Positions 35,012 through 43,781 of a stretch of DNA of 64,000 nucleotides are shown here, one piece after another. Under the pieces are notes generated by a model. The model searched no databases and was not told the DNA's origin. It saw only the letters and a list, made by a program, of their open reading frames with translations. This DNA comes from Spirochaetales bacterium (GTDB taxonomy: Bacteria > Spirochaetota > Spirochaetia > SZUA-6 > RPPD01). The position numbers were made by a program, and so were the translations under genes. The DNA lies in assembly GCA_016929065.1 (NCBI GenBank), contig JAFGJO010000034.1, positions 18,166-82,165 on the forward strand, given 5' to 3'. How positions within the stretch are numbered: position 1 is the first letter of the stretch; every line of letters begins with the position of its first letter.

Positions 35012-36211
35012 TCAGGCGCCGAACTTCATGATCTTGTCTGCATATCCCAGCGCGATCTGAATGATCGCAGTGGTTTTTACTATACCCCATGAACCTTTTG
35101 CACATTCACGTTCACCAAAGGACTCTGCAGCATCCGGACGAAGATTTAATGTCTTTATAAGAAATGGAATCGGATGAGAGGAATGTGATTTCATCACGGC
35201 GGGTGTCGAGTGGTCACCGGTAACAACAAGAACATCCGGCTTCAGGGCAAGAATATCCGGAAGTATTTTATCGACCTTCTCTATTTCCGCAACTTTGGCG
35301 TCAAAATCGCCGTCCTCACCTTTTGAATCGGTGTATTTGTGATGAATAAAAAAGTAGGTATATTTTTCCCAGTTACCCTTCAAGGCCGTTATCTGTTCGC
35401 TGAGATTTGCACATCCGTCGATGATGTCCATCCCCACGATACGGCTGACGCCCTTGTAATCCGGATACACTGCAATCGCCGCAGCATTCAGTTTGAACTG
35501 GTCCTTCATGGATGGAATATGGGGAAGTTCCGCAAATCCGCGCATTAAAACGGCATTCGCCGGATGTTGATCTTTCAATAATTCACACGCCTGTTTGATA
35601 AATTCTTTTGCGATCTCCGCTGTTTTTTTGCCTTTTTCCGATGTGGGAACGGGATCGAGCGGTTTGACATTCGTTTTTTGGGAGTCGGTATCTGCAACAT
35701 GATCAGAAAGACCCTGCCCGCGAAATATGACGCATGCACGGTAATCCTTTACCGGCTGGACAAAAACTTCAACTCCGGGAATATTTACTTTCGAAATAAT
35801 TTCGCACAGTTTTGCACAGGTTTCTGTCGGGATTCTTCCCGCACGGCGATCGGTAATATTGCCATTGCTGTCCTGTGTCGCAAAATTGAGCCGTACTGCC
35901 ACATCCCCGGCTTTCATGGGAAAACCAATTCCCATGGCGGCAACAACACCTCTGCCTATGGGATAGGAGAGCGGGTTATAGCCGAATAAAGCCAAATGTC
36001 CCGGTGCAGAACCGGGAGTAATACCGAAATCTATGGGAAGATGCATGCCGGTTTCAGATTCCCGGGCAATTTTGTCAAGGTTCGGTGTATTTGCTGTTTC
36101 AAGTTCTGTTTTGCCGTCCGTGTCTTTCGGCAGTCCGCCGACTCCGTCAAGTACCAGCAGTACTATCTTTTTTTCGTTTTCTGTGATAAGAGTCTGGAGC
36201 ATGTGATCCAC
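35012..36211 (-). CDS. apgM: Cofactor-independent phosphoglycerate mutase, archaeal type
   Basis: ApgM interconverts 3- and 2-phosphoglycerate in glycolysis. It is in the alkaline phosphatase superfamily: LLVLDGVGGLP (first metal ligand), the catalytic serine in PGSAPGHLALFGYNP, GRGVVAAMG, and the second metal site in VTGDHSTPAVMKSHSSHPIP. Length is 399 residues. GTG 36211 has AGGAGG 6 nt upstream; ATG 36202 is an internal alternative. It is a single gene; the 113-nt gap to the SPOR gene contains only a 5-bp hairpin without T-run. Confidence 0.93.
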   Translation of the reverse strand: MDHMLQTLITENEKKIVLLVLDGVGGLPKDTDGKTELETANTPNLDKIARESETGMHLPIDFGITPGSAPGHLALFGYNPLSYPIGRGVVAAMGIGFPMKAGDVAVRLNFATQDSNGNITDRRAGRIPTETCAKLCEIISKVNIPGVEVFVQPVKDYRACVIFRGQGLSDHVADTDSQKTNVKPLDPVPTSEKGKKTAEIAKEFIKQACELLKDQHPANAVLMRGFAELPHIPSMKDQFKLNAAAIAVYPDYKGVSRIVGMDIIDGCANLSEQITALKGNWEKYTYFFIHHKYTDSKGEDGDFDAKVAEIEKVDKILPDILALKPDVLVVTGDHSTPAVMKSHSSHPIPFLIKTLNLRPDAAESFGERECAKGSWGIVKTTAIIQIALGYADKIMKFGA

Positions 36212-36502
36212 AATGACCCTCCTTTTGCGTATGATGAATTCAATTTTTATGGAAGAGGAGAGAAAAACCCTCTCTTTTTAACGATAAAAGAAAGATACTC
36301 CTATTTTACCAAGCGGTCAAGAGTTGTGAAGAATAATGAAAATTGTTTTTCACTGCAAATTATTCCGGGATATTTTCTTGAAAACAGAATACAAATCATC
36401 TAAAGTATATAGGGAGGAAGAAAATACTCAGACTCATGAGAACAGAGCATCCTGTGCGTTTGTTCCGATTGAACAAGATAAATTTACACTAAAGGAGTTT
36501 TC

Positions 36503-36658
36503 ATGGAAAACCTCAATATCTCCTCCTGTAAAGAATGTAAATTTCACCTAAAAGTAACGCATGAATATTGTTATCACCCGAAAAAATATGGAACAATGCT
36601 GGAAAACTCGTCGATAATCCCTGCATGGTGCCCGCTAAAAAAAGAAAAAGCACCCTGA
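36503..36658 (+). CDS. Small cysteine-rich (zinc-ribbon-like) protein, 51 aa
   Basis: A 51-residue ORF with a good ribosome site (AAAGGAG 5 nt before ATG). The cysteine pattern is SCKECKFH, then EYCYHP about 11 residues later, and a final PAWCPLKK. A CxxC...CxHP...WCPL arrangement recurs in small bacterial proteins and suggests a single metal (zinc or iron) site. No function is known. It lies between apgM and pyrFE and is transcribed toward pyrFE. The region 36212-36502 before it shows no other gene. Confidence 0.7.
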   Translation: MENLNISSCKECKFHLKVTHEYCYHPKKYGTMLENSSIIPAWCPLKKEKAP

Positions 36659-36758
36659 TAACGGATCAATCTGATATTTACGGTTTAATCGATACTCTGT
36701 AAAATAAAGTATCGGACGGTTTGCACACTCCCAGTGTGGGCCGATAGTACTTTCTGTC

Positions 36759-36787
36759 TTGAAACGTTTATGATTTCTCTGTATATA
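36759..36787 (+). promoter_or_regulatory. Promoter of pyrFE
   Basis: TTGAAA (36759-36764), 17 bp, TATATA (36782-36787). Just upstream are two hairpins (CGATACT...AGTATCG and CACACT-CCC-AGTGTG at 36724-36738), which may end the small-gene transcript or act as regulatory sites. Confidence 0.6.
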
Positions 36788-36873
36788 TGTAGGTAATCAA
36801 AAGCACCAGATTAATCATGTCAGCATTGAACAGAAAATCGAATCAGGTGGCAACCGAAACAAGGACAGGAATC

Positions 36874-38298
36874 ATGAATTTTTTTACACAGCTTGAAAAC
36901 AGGATAGAAGTCAAAGGAACACTTCTGTGTATCGGCCTCGATCCGTCGATAACCATCGAATCCTCCGGTAGTATTGCAGATACAATTTTCGATTACAATA
37001 AAAAAATCATTGAACAGACAGCAGAATACACTCTTTGTTACAAACCCAATATCGCATTTTACGAGCAATATGGAAGCGAAGGTATCCGCGCACTTGAAAA
37101 AACACTGACGTTTATCCCGGAGGAAATACCGGTCATACTCGATGCAAAAAGAAGCGATATCGGAAACACCGCAAAAGCATACGCAAAAAGCGTTTTCGGC
37201 CATTTCAAGGCAGATGCAGTCACGCTTAATCCCTATATGGGCAGGGAATCAATCCAGCCTTTCCTTGATTGGAATGACAAAGGATGTTTTTTATTGTGCA
37301 GAACATCCAATCCGGGAGCCGCAGAAATCCAGTTTCTCCAGACCATGCGGCATAAGGGAGAAACACCCGAGAAGCTCTATATCCGCGTGGCAAAACTGGC
37401 TGAGGCATTGGGTCCTGCAAACGGAATCGTGGTCGCGGGAAATGACCCGGAATCACTTCGGAGCGTACGGGCTGTTTGCCCGGATGTATGGATTCTTGCA
37501 CCCGGAATCGGGGCGCAGGGCGGAACAATATCTGATGCAATCATAAACGGAGCCCGTGAGGACGGAAAGGGCATCATTCCTGTGGTGGTACGGCATATTA
37601 TCGAGGATGCCGATCCTGGAAAAAAAGCAAAAGAATACCATGAAGCAATCGGGAAAGCACTCGAAGAGAAAAAGAAAATAAAATCATCAGGGATGAGCCA
37701 AAAACAACTGAGGAAAAAGAATCTCATTAAACGAATCATACAGCACGGATGCTTCAAGGTCGGAACATTCACCCTGAAGTCCGGAGATCTATCGCCTTTT
37801 TATATTGATCTGCGCCGGCTGATCAGTGATCCGGTGCTGCTCTCGGAGGTAGCGGATGCATACTGTGAACTGCTCGCACCGCTTGTGTATTCTCGGGTAG
37901 CTGCCATACCGGTGGCCTCTGTACCGGTCGGAACGGCAATCTGCCTGAAAACAGGCGAGCCCATGATTTATCCCCGCATTCCGGTAAAAAAGCATGGAAG
38001 CGGTGCACCCATAGATGGTGAGTATACTGCTGGTGAAACCGTTGTGCTGGTGGATGACCTGATTTCTGCCGGGGTGAGCAAGGCCGAAGCCCTGGAAGTT
38101 CTGCGAGCTGAAAAACTCGTAGTCAAAGACCTTGTTGTCTTTATTGAACGCGGGACGCGCGGCCGAAAAGAACTTGAACAGTACGGTGTCACCCTCCATG
38201 CCTACACAACGATCCAGGAAATACTTGAGGTATTAAAAGAAATGAACGGTGTCACTGAAGCTGAAATGAAAGCAATCAATGATTTTTTAACTCAATGA
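36874..38298 (+). CDS. Bifunctional orotidine-5'-phosphate decarboxylase / orotate phosphoribosyltransferase (PyrF-PyrE fusion)
   Basis: One 474-residue protein for the last two steps of UMP synthesis. Residues 1-265 are a type-2 OMP decarboxylase (LLCIGLDPS, VILDAKRSDIGNTAKAYAKSVF with catalytic Lys-Asp residues, VVAGNDPE, LAPGIGAQGG). A linker of about 20 basic residues leads to the OPRT half (GTFTLKSGDLSPFYIDLR and PRPP loop VVLVDDLISAGVSKAEAL). The order decarboxylase-then-OPRT is the reverse of animal UMP synthase. ATG 36874 has AAGGA 8 nt upstream; ATG 36817 would add 19 residues without a ribosome site. Confidence 0.92.
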   Translation: MNFFTQLENRIEVKGTLLCIGLDPSITIESSGSIADTIFDYNKKIIEQTAEYTLCYKPNIAFYEQYGSEGIRALEKTLTFIPEEIPVILDAKRSDIGNTAKAYAKSVFGHFKADAVTLNPYMGRESIQPFLDWNDKGCFLLCRTSNPGAAEIQFLQTMRHKGETPEKLYIRVAKLAEALGPANGIVVAGNDPESLRSVRAVCPDVWILAPGIGAQGGTISDAIINGAREDGKGIIPVVVRHIIEDADPGKKAKEYHEAIGKALEEKKKIKSSGMSQKQLRKKNLIKRIIQHGCFKVGTFTLKSGDLSPFYIDLRRLISDPVLLSEVADAYCELLAPLVYSRVAAIPVASVPVGTAICLKTGEPMIYPRIPVKKHGSGAPIDGEYTAGETVVLVDDLISAGVSKAEALEVLRAEKLVVKDLVVFIERGTRGRKELEQYGVTLHAYTTIQEILEVLKEMNGVTEAEMKAINDFLTQ

Positions 38299-38303
38299 TC
38301 AAC

Positions 38304-39491
38304 TTAAGTCCCGTTTTTAGAATTCTTTTTTTTCATCAGCCGTGCCTTGGTAATATTGACCCCGGCATATTTGTTCCGGATGGTATATACGGCTTTCTCG
38401 AGTTTTGTTGATTTATCGTCGGGCTGAACAAACAGTTCCGGCTGAATGAGTTCCTCATGCGTTGACACATTGGCGAGGCCCAGGCCGACGAGACGCAGCG
38501 GTGTTTTCTTGTCCCATTTTTTTTCCAGCAGCAGACATGCCTGACGGTACAGCTCCTCCGCGGAATTGATCCTGTTTTTAACGGTGTGCTGGGTTTGAAC
38601 AGTTGAAAAATCCCAATACCGCAGTTTCAGCACTATGGTGGCAGCCTTCTTTTTTTGTTTCATGCAGCGGAACATGATTTCGTGCGAAAGCTGCAGAAGC
38701 ATTTTTTTAATGTCTTGTGCGTTTCTGCAGTCCTCAGAAAAAGTCCGTTCGCTGCTGATCGATTGATGCTTCGGCTGTTCGGGATAAATCCCGGGATCTT
38801 TACCGTTGACCGCCGCATGGATATATTCGGCACAGGCTCTACCCAATAATGCAGACAGAATTTCTCTTGAATATTCCCGGAGCTGGGGTATGGACATGAT
38901 ATTCAATTCATTCAGCCGCGCCAGTGTTTTTTGACCGATTCCCCACAAGTCTTTCAGGGCAAGGCTGTCAAGGAACCCGATCTCTTCACCCTGCAGCACC
39001 TCGTACAAGCCGTCCGGTTTGCAGTATGAGGAAACCAGTTTTGCACAATACTTGTTTGGAGCAATTCCTATGGTAATGCACAGCCCGAGTTTGTCCTGAA
39101 CGGCATTTTTTATTGTTTCTGCAATTGTCCAGGGTGTGCCCATAAGCCGTTCGGTCCCGGTCATTTCAAGAAAGGCTTCATCAATCGATATCTGGTGCAT
39201 TCGCGGTGTAAACTCCTGAAGGATTCCCATGACCATTCCCGATACTTCGATATACCGGTCCATTCTTGCCGGAAGATATACTGCCTGGGGACATTTTCTG
39301 AATGCCTGGGATATCGGCATGGCGGAATGAATGCCGAATTTTCTGGCTTCGTAGGAGCAGGCAGCCACAACACCGCGCTGTCCCGGAAGTGCGCCGACAA
39401 TGGTTGGTATGCCCTTTAACGCGGGATTATCGGCCTGTTCAACAGAGGTGAAGAATGCATCAAGGTCAGCGTGGAAAAATACGGTTTTCAT
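38304..39491 (-). CDS. dinB: DNA polymerase IV (Y family)
   Basis: DinB performs error-prone translesion synthesis. Motifs: FFHADLDAFFTSVEQ (metal Asp), ACSYEARKFGIHSAMPI, QISIDEAFLEMTG (second Asp/Glu), the helix-hairpin-helix LWGIGQKTLARL, and the little-finger domain with SSERTFSED. Length is 395 residues. It ends 5 nt from the pyrFE stop on the opposite strand. No ribosome site is seen. A TATAAT ends 10 nt before the ATG but lacks a good -35 box; the gene may also be read through from the upstream membrane protein gene, 11 nt away. Confidence 0.95.
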   Translation of the reverse strand: MKTVFFHADLDAFFTSVEQADNPALKGIPTIVGALPGQRGVVAACSYEARKFGIHSAMPISQAFRKCPQAVYLPARMDRYIEVSGMVMGILQEFTPRMHQISIDEAFLEMTGTERLMGTPWTIAETIKNAVQDKLGLCITIGIAPNKYCAKLVSSYCKPDGLYEVLQGEEIGFLDSLALKDLWGIGQKTLARLNELNIMSIPQLREYSREILSALLGRACAEYIHAAVNGKDPGIYPEQPKHQSISSERTFSEDCRNAQDIKKMLLQLSHEIMFRCMKQKKKAATIVLKLRYWDFSTVQTQHTVKNRINSAEELYRQACLLLEKKWDKKTPLRLVGLGLANVSTHEELIQPELFVQPDDKSTKLEKAVYTIRNKYAGVNITKARLMKKKNSKNGT

Positions 39492-39502
39492 TTCAATATA
39501 TA

Positions 39503-41722
39503 TTATAGGTCAAAATGAATTGTTTTTTTGAAAATCAATGTATAATTTGTGTTCAGCGATTCGCCGGTAAGATCGAGAGTATCCGGGGGAGTTTTATACC
39601 GCATCGTGACCGAGAAGTCATAGACATTCCCCGGAGGAAGTGTCATTTCGATAGATGTGTTTTTCGGAGGATTGGCTCCAATGTGTATCCGGTACAGATT
39701 CGCTTCTTCAGATTTTGAAAATGGAAAATTTGCATCATAGAGTACGAACGGGGTTGGTGAGCTGAGTACGCACTCAATAATCTGCGGTTCTCCCTCCGGG
39801 AAAAGCTGGATCGATATATTTATCCGGTTCAAAAAACTTTTTTTCGTCAGACGGGAAGAAAAATAATCATGTGTTCCCGGGAGTGACAGGGAATATTCAC
39901 GTGAATTGACCCGGACAGTTCCGGAAAAATCTTCTTCATTCAACTGCATGACCGGCAGCCGCACCGGACTGGAAAATGAAAGAAAGTGACGGTTCGTGTC
40001 ATTATCAACTGTCCGGGTGATGGTAATTGGCGCTGGATTGTCCGCTGAATAAGGCGAATATATGAACATCACCGAGATGGCGGCTGTACAAACCAGCAGA
40101 AACAATCCTGAAAAAATAATGGTTCTTGAGGAAAACAGAAACTTTGCATGGTACCGGAACAGTAGTCGAATGCGGATCAATAAAAGTACAAAAGGCAGGA
40201 TGATTACTGCGATCAGCAAATTTCCCGCGATTTTGTCAAATAATATAATTTCACAGAATCGATACTGGGGAATGGCAAAAATATCATAGAGTATCCCGAT
40301 GATAAGAATCGGTGAAAACAGAAAAAACAGGATTTTGAGAAAACGTTTTCTCATAAGGGTAAACAGGATGATAAAGATCAGCGCCCAGATAAAATAATAA
40401 GAAAATGAAATATTAATCATCGAAATGATGATGAGGCTTAGAATGGTGAAAAAGAGAGCAGTGACAGAAAAGAAACTGCCGTTTTTGGAAAACGGTGTGC
40501 CCTGCAGCAGTTTCACAATAATCGCACTGAAAAACAAAAATATGGCTACCTTTAAAATCAGGAACAGTCCGGGGAGGTACTTCCACAATAGCGGAACATC
40601 CCGGAGAACAAGCAGGCCCTCAAGAATATATGTCGTGATTAAAAGCAGGACAAAACTGATGATAAAAATAAGAGGAATATTCCAGAGGTTTTTGACCAGG
40701 GTGAGATAGTATTTCCGAATCATCCGACGGCGTATAAATGCGGCAAGAATGAAAATGAAAAAAAGAATGGAGACAATAACGATATATTCTGTCTCGGGGA
40801 ATATCACAGTCATAATCGAATTCTGAATGAAAAGGTAATGCTGATCCCAGTCAATGGGAATATCCTGCTGAAAAGATTTGGAAAAATCAATAATTGCTTT
40901 TCTGATTTTCAACACAGACATTTCATCCGTTGTGCCAGCAGAAGCTGACGATGTATTGCTCAGACTGATTGCAGGATATTCTTTCCGTAAAAACGGTTCA
41001 ATAACGGTTTTTTCATCAGTCAGGCCGGTTCTGTACATCTGGTTTTCAGCGTGGGAATTGAGAAATGAGACGCTGTTTTTCTGCAGAGAATCCACCAGAC
41101 GACTGACGATCCATGCAGGTGACAGTCTGTTTCTGCTGCCGGTATCGATGTTGACAGAATTCGGGATGCTTTGAAAATTCAGATACAAAAACGCATGCGG
41201 TGACTCCGGATAAAACGAATCAAGAAAAAGATTGCTCCCCAGCGGATATTGCTTTGTCGGGCCAAACTCGGCTCCAAGGAACAGTATTTTTACAGAAACC
41301 GGAGGAGTATTCGTACTGAAATATTTACACAAAGACAACGCAAGTGCGATATTGAAGGAGTATGCGTTCTTTTTCAATTCAACTTCTGATGGAGTATTAA
41401 TAGGGATACAAATGACCAGCGTCTCATTTTTTATTCCCGGGATGGTTGCCTCAATATTTCTGGAAAAAGAATGGCTGTTCTTTGATTTTGCAAAAGACAG
41501 GGAAGAATACGGAATCTCAAGCAGGGTGAGCCGTGTTTCGATGAAATTAATGAGTGTTTTTTCCCCCTTTGAACCTTCAGAATACGGGAAGAGCGATTGC
41601 ATAAATTGAATATCTGTAATAATATCTTTATACAAATCATGCAGGTCCGGTTCACAAAACGTGGTCTGCACCGGGAGAATGAACAGCGAAATAACAAGTA
41701 AATACAGGATTCTGTGTTTCAT
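39503..41722 (-). CDS. Large membrane protein with degenerate M28-peptidase-like domain
   Basis: A 739-residue protein: signal peptide (cleavage near TTFCEP), an exported domain of about 290 residues, seven to eight transmembrane segments (about residues 325-560), and a C-terminal beta-rich exported domain. The first domain follows the M28 aminopeptidase layout (KTLINFIETRLTLLEIPY, VKILFLGAEFGPTKQYPLGSNLFL). However, the HxD and DN metal ligands expected at IPINTP and YSFNIAL are absent, so it is probably not an active zinc peptidase. The start at 41722 follows a leaderless-type promoter. Confidence 0.65.
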   Translation of the reverse strand: MKHRILYLLVISLFILPVQTTFCEPDLHDLYKDIITDIQFMQSLFPYSEGSKGEKTLINFIETRLTLLEIPYSSLSFAKSKNSHSFSRNIEATIPGIKNETLVICIPINTPSEVELKKNAYSFNIALALSLCKYFSTNTPPVSVKILFLGAEFGPTKQYPLGSNLFLDSFYPESPHAFLYLNFQSIPNSVNIDTGSRNRLSPAWIVSRLVDSLQKNSVSFLNSHAENQMYRTGLTDEKTVIEPFLRKEYPAISLSNTSSASAGTTDEMSVLKIRKAIIDFSKSFQQDIPIDWDQHYLFIQNSIMTVIFPETEYIVIVSILFFIFILAAFIRRRMIRKYYLTLVKNLWNIPLIFIISFVLLLITTYILEGLLVLRDVPLLWKYLPGLFLILKVAIFLFFSAIIVKLLQGTPFSKNGSFFSVTALFFTILSLIIISMINISFSYYFIWALIFIILFTLMRKRFLKILFFLFSPILIIGILYDIFAIPQYRFCEIILFDKIAGNLLIAVIILPFVLLLIRIRLLFRYHAKFLFSSRTIIFSGLFLLVCTAAISVMFIYSPYSADNPAPITITRTVDNDTNRHFLSFSSPVRLPVMQLNEEDFSGTVRVNSREYSLSLPGTHDYFSSRLTKKSFLNRINISIQLFPEGEPQIIECVLSSPTPFVLYDANFPFSKSEEANLYRIHIGANPPKNTSIEMTLPPGNVYDFSVTMRYKTPPDTLDLTGESLNTNYTLIFKKTIHFDL

Positions 41723-41731
41723 GGCGTGTAT

Positions 41732-41760
41732 AGAATAGGATACAAGCGGAACTGCGTCAA
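41732..41760 (-). promoter_or_regulatory. Leaderless-type promoter of the M28-like gene
   Basis: Minus strand: TTGACG (41760-41755), 17 bp, TATTCT (41737-41732), then 9 nt to the ATG at 41722; no Shine-Dalgarno sequence. Confidence 0.6.
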
Positions 41761-41859
41761 GAAGGGGTCCCGCACCTTGTCCTGTACTGCGATATACACA
41801 CGAAATTGCATAATCGAAAAAAGAAATGAATAAGAAAAACAAGTACAGGGGGAGAGCAA

Positions 41860-42369
41860 ATGGAGATACTCCCGGAAATACTGGGCCGAAAGAGTATTCG
41901 AAAGTTTAAATCTACTCCGATAAAAAAGGAAATTCTTAATCGAATTGTCGATGCGGGTGTCCGCGCTCCTTCAGCCAAAAACCGGCAAGAGTGGAGATTC
42001 ATTGTCATTCAAAAAGAGGATTTAAGAAAAAAAATCCAGGATGCGGCATTTGGTCAGGAATATGTCGGCCAGGCACCCGCGATCATTGCCGCGTGTACAA
42101 CCAATATTGATTACCGGATGCCCAACGGCCAGTTGTCGTATCCTGTTGATTTGTCGATTGCGATGTCATTTATGATGCTTCAGGCAGTTCATGAGGGCAT
42201 GGGAACGTGCTGTATTACCACATTTGATGAGCAGGAAATAAAAGAACTGTTTACTGTTCCTTTCTCGATGCGTGTGGTAATGCTTCTTCTGATCGGGGCG
42301 CCTGACGAAGATCCGGAACAATCAGCCAGAAAACCTGTAAAGCGTGTTGTTTCATTTGATCATTGGTAA
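41860..42369 (+). CDS. Nitroreductase family protein
   Basis: A 169-residue FMN-dependent oxidoreductase of the nitroreductase superfamily. RKSIRKFKSTPIKKEIL begins the FMN site, and DAGVRAPSAKNRQEWRFIVIQ is the classic second flavin-contact segment. GMGTCCITTFDEQEIKELF and the VMLLLIGAP strand complete the core. The substrate is unknown; family members reduce nitroaromatics, quinones or flavins with NAD(P)H. AGGGGGAG precedes the ATG. Divergent from the M28-like gene. Confidence 0.85.
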   Translation: MEILPEILGRKSIRKFKSTPIKKEILNRIVDAGVRAPSAKNRQEWRFIVIQKEDLRKKIQDAAFGQEYVGQAPAIIAACTTNIDYRMPNGQLSYPVDLSIAMSFMMLQAVHEGMGTCCITTFDEQEIKELFTVPFSMRVVMLLLIGAPDEDPEQSARKPVKRVVSFDHW

Positions 42370-42378
42370 ATTGTGTTG

Positions 42379-42396
42379 TAATTATTGCAATAATTA
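42379..42396. repeat. Perfect 18-bp palindrome
   Basis: TAATTATTGCAATAATTA, 10 nt after the nitroreductase stop. It may be an operator or a short AT hairpin at the mRNA end; it has no following T-run. Confidence 0.5.
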
Positions 42397-42542
42397 TGCA
42401 GAATATGAAAAGAGTATTCATTGAAAAACAGAAATATTGAAGGTAAAAAAAGTTTAAAAATATATATCTAAATGCCTTCATTTAAAATGATTTTTGAACG
42501 AAAATTAAATTATGGCTCACAAAAGGCAGGGGAATAAAAACC

Positions 42543-42598
42543 TTGCACGAAAACGGGCATGCTTGTACAATACAGTCAGGTTAGGGTTCTTAAAGAAC
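42543..42598 (+). promoter_or_regulatory. Promoter plus inverted repeat before the GHKL-like gene
   Basis: TTGCAC (42543-42548), 17 bp, TACAAT (42566-42571). About 15 nt downstream, near or just after the predicted start site, lies GTTCTT-A-AAGAAC (42586-42598), a 6+1+6 inverted repeat in a typical repressor position. Confidence 0.65.
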
Positions 42599-42614
42599 AA
42601 TTGGTAAAAAAAAG

Positions 42615-43781
42615 ATGAGTTTGAAAGAAAAAAAACCATTCATCAGTCTCCCCCTGAAAATCGTTCTGACAAGCGATGGTATTAATTTCTTTATCAAACA
42701 CAATAAAAAACTCACCCGATTCAAGATGGCGGATAACATCGAAGAATACGGTATATCACTTGATAATTTCGCGCCGCCATCCATTCAGAGAATGATTCTT
42801 GTCAATTATATATCAAAACTGGAGTTGTCACGAAGCGAGTTTGTTTCCAAACGGCATGAAATAATGGATCTGTCAAAACTGGTGGTTTTCAGTATTCTTT
42901 ACAAACAACTGGATGATGCTGTATTCCGCAAGGTCATTAATTCCGATCTGATTAAAAAATGGAACAGGGTAAAACCGAGTTTTATTATTGATGAAAGAAC
43001 AAAGATAAATGATACATATCTTGAGAGTATCCTCACCAAGGATCCGACGATTGTGCAGGAAGTAAAACGTGAAATACTTTCCAATTTGTTCGAACAGATC
43101 AAAATTGACAACAATCTGCTGCCGGATGAGAAAACAACAAAAATTTATATCCTGGATAAATATCTCATGAACATGAGGCCGTTTACATGGTTTATTCTGA
43201 CCAAATTCAAGGGATCACAGGAATATTATTCCCTGATCAGCCAGATTCGCGATCTGCTGAGGGAGTACCTTGAAAAATCAAAAATAGCGGAATATCTTTC
43301 CCTGATGATCATGGAACTGGCAATCAATGCCGAGAACGCAAACATGCAGGGATATATCAGACGCAACTACAAGGGAACAATCGACAGTGCTGAAATCCTG
43401 CATAATATAAATCTACGAAACAGGATTCTTTCAGAGATGGAACAGGCGAATGAAACCATTTATATTTCCTGGCATATGGGCGGAAAGAGCGGATCGATCG
43501 GCACAATGAACCGACTCCATATTACCATTTTCAACCGCGAATCGGAATACCGGGAGCTCAAACAAAGTGTGGAAAACAAGAAAATCCTCGATTTGAAGGA
43601 ACGGAGCCTCACGGAATTCTACCGAAGCATCCCGGAGCAGGAAATAAACACCGAGCTGGGTTTGTATTATCTGTCATACCTCAGTGAAGCATGCGAAAAG
43701 GTCAATGTACGCTTCGATTCAATCGTCAATGTTTTACGGAACAGTGATCTGACTGTTATAACATTGAAACTTCATTTTTAA
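42615..43781 (+). CDS. Unknown protein, possible GHKL-type ATPase fold
   Basis: A 388-residue soluble protein with no family I can name with confidence. Residues about 232-246 (MELAINAENANMQGY) look like an N-box of histidine-kinase/anti-sigma ATPases (E-x3-NA-x2-N). WHMGGKSGSIGTMNRLHITIFN near residue 286 is glycine-rich, and the last part GLYYLSYLSEACEKVNVRF ... LTVITLKLHF resembles the end of such domains. A signalling or regulatory ATPase is only a guess. It has its own strong promoter with operator-like repeat but no clear ribosome site. Its stop abuts the ddl stop with no gap. Confidence 0.5.
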   Translation: MSLKEKKPFISLPLKIVLTSDGINFFIKHNKKLTRFKMADNIEEYGISLDNFAPPSIQRMILVNYISKLELSRSEFVSKRHEIMDLSKLVVFSILYKQLDDAVFRKVINSDLIKKWNRVKPSFIIDERTKINDTYLESILTKDPTIVQEVKREILSNLFEQIKIDNNLLPDEKTTKIYILDKYLMNMRPFTWFILTKFKGSQEYYSLISQIRDLLREYLEKSKIAEYLSLMIMELAINAENANMQGYIRRNYKGTIDSAEILHNINLRNRILSEMEQANETIYISWHMGGKSGSIGTMNRLHITIFNRESEYRELKQSVENKKILDLKERSLTEFYRSIPEQEINTELGLYYLSYLSEACEKVNVRFDSIVNVLRNSDLTVITLKLHF

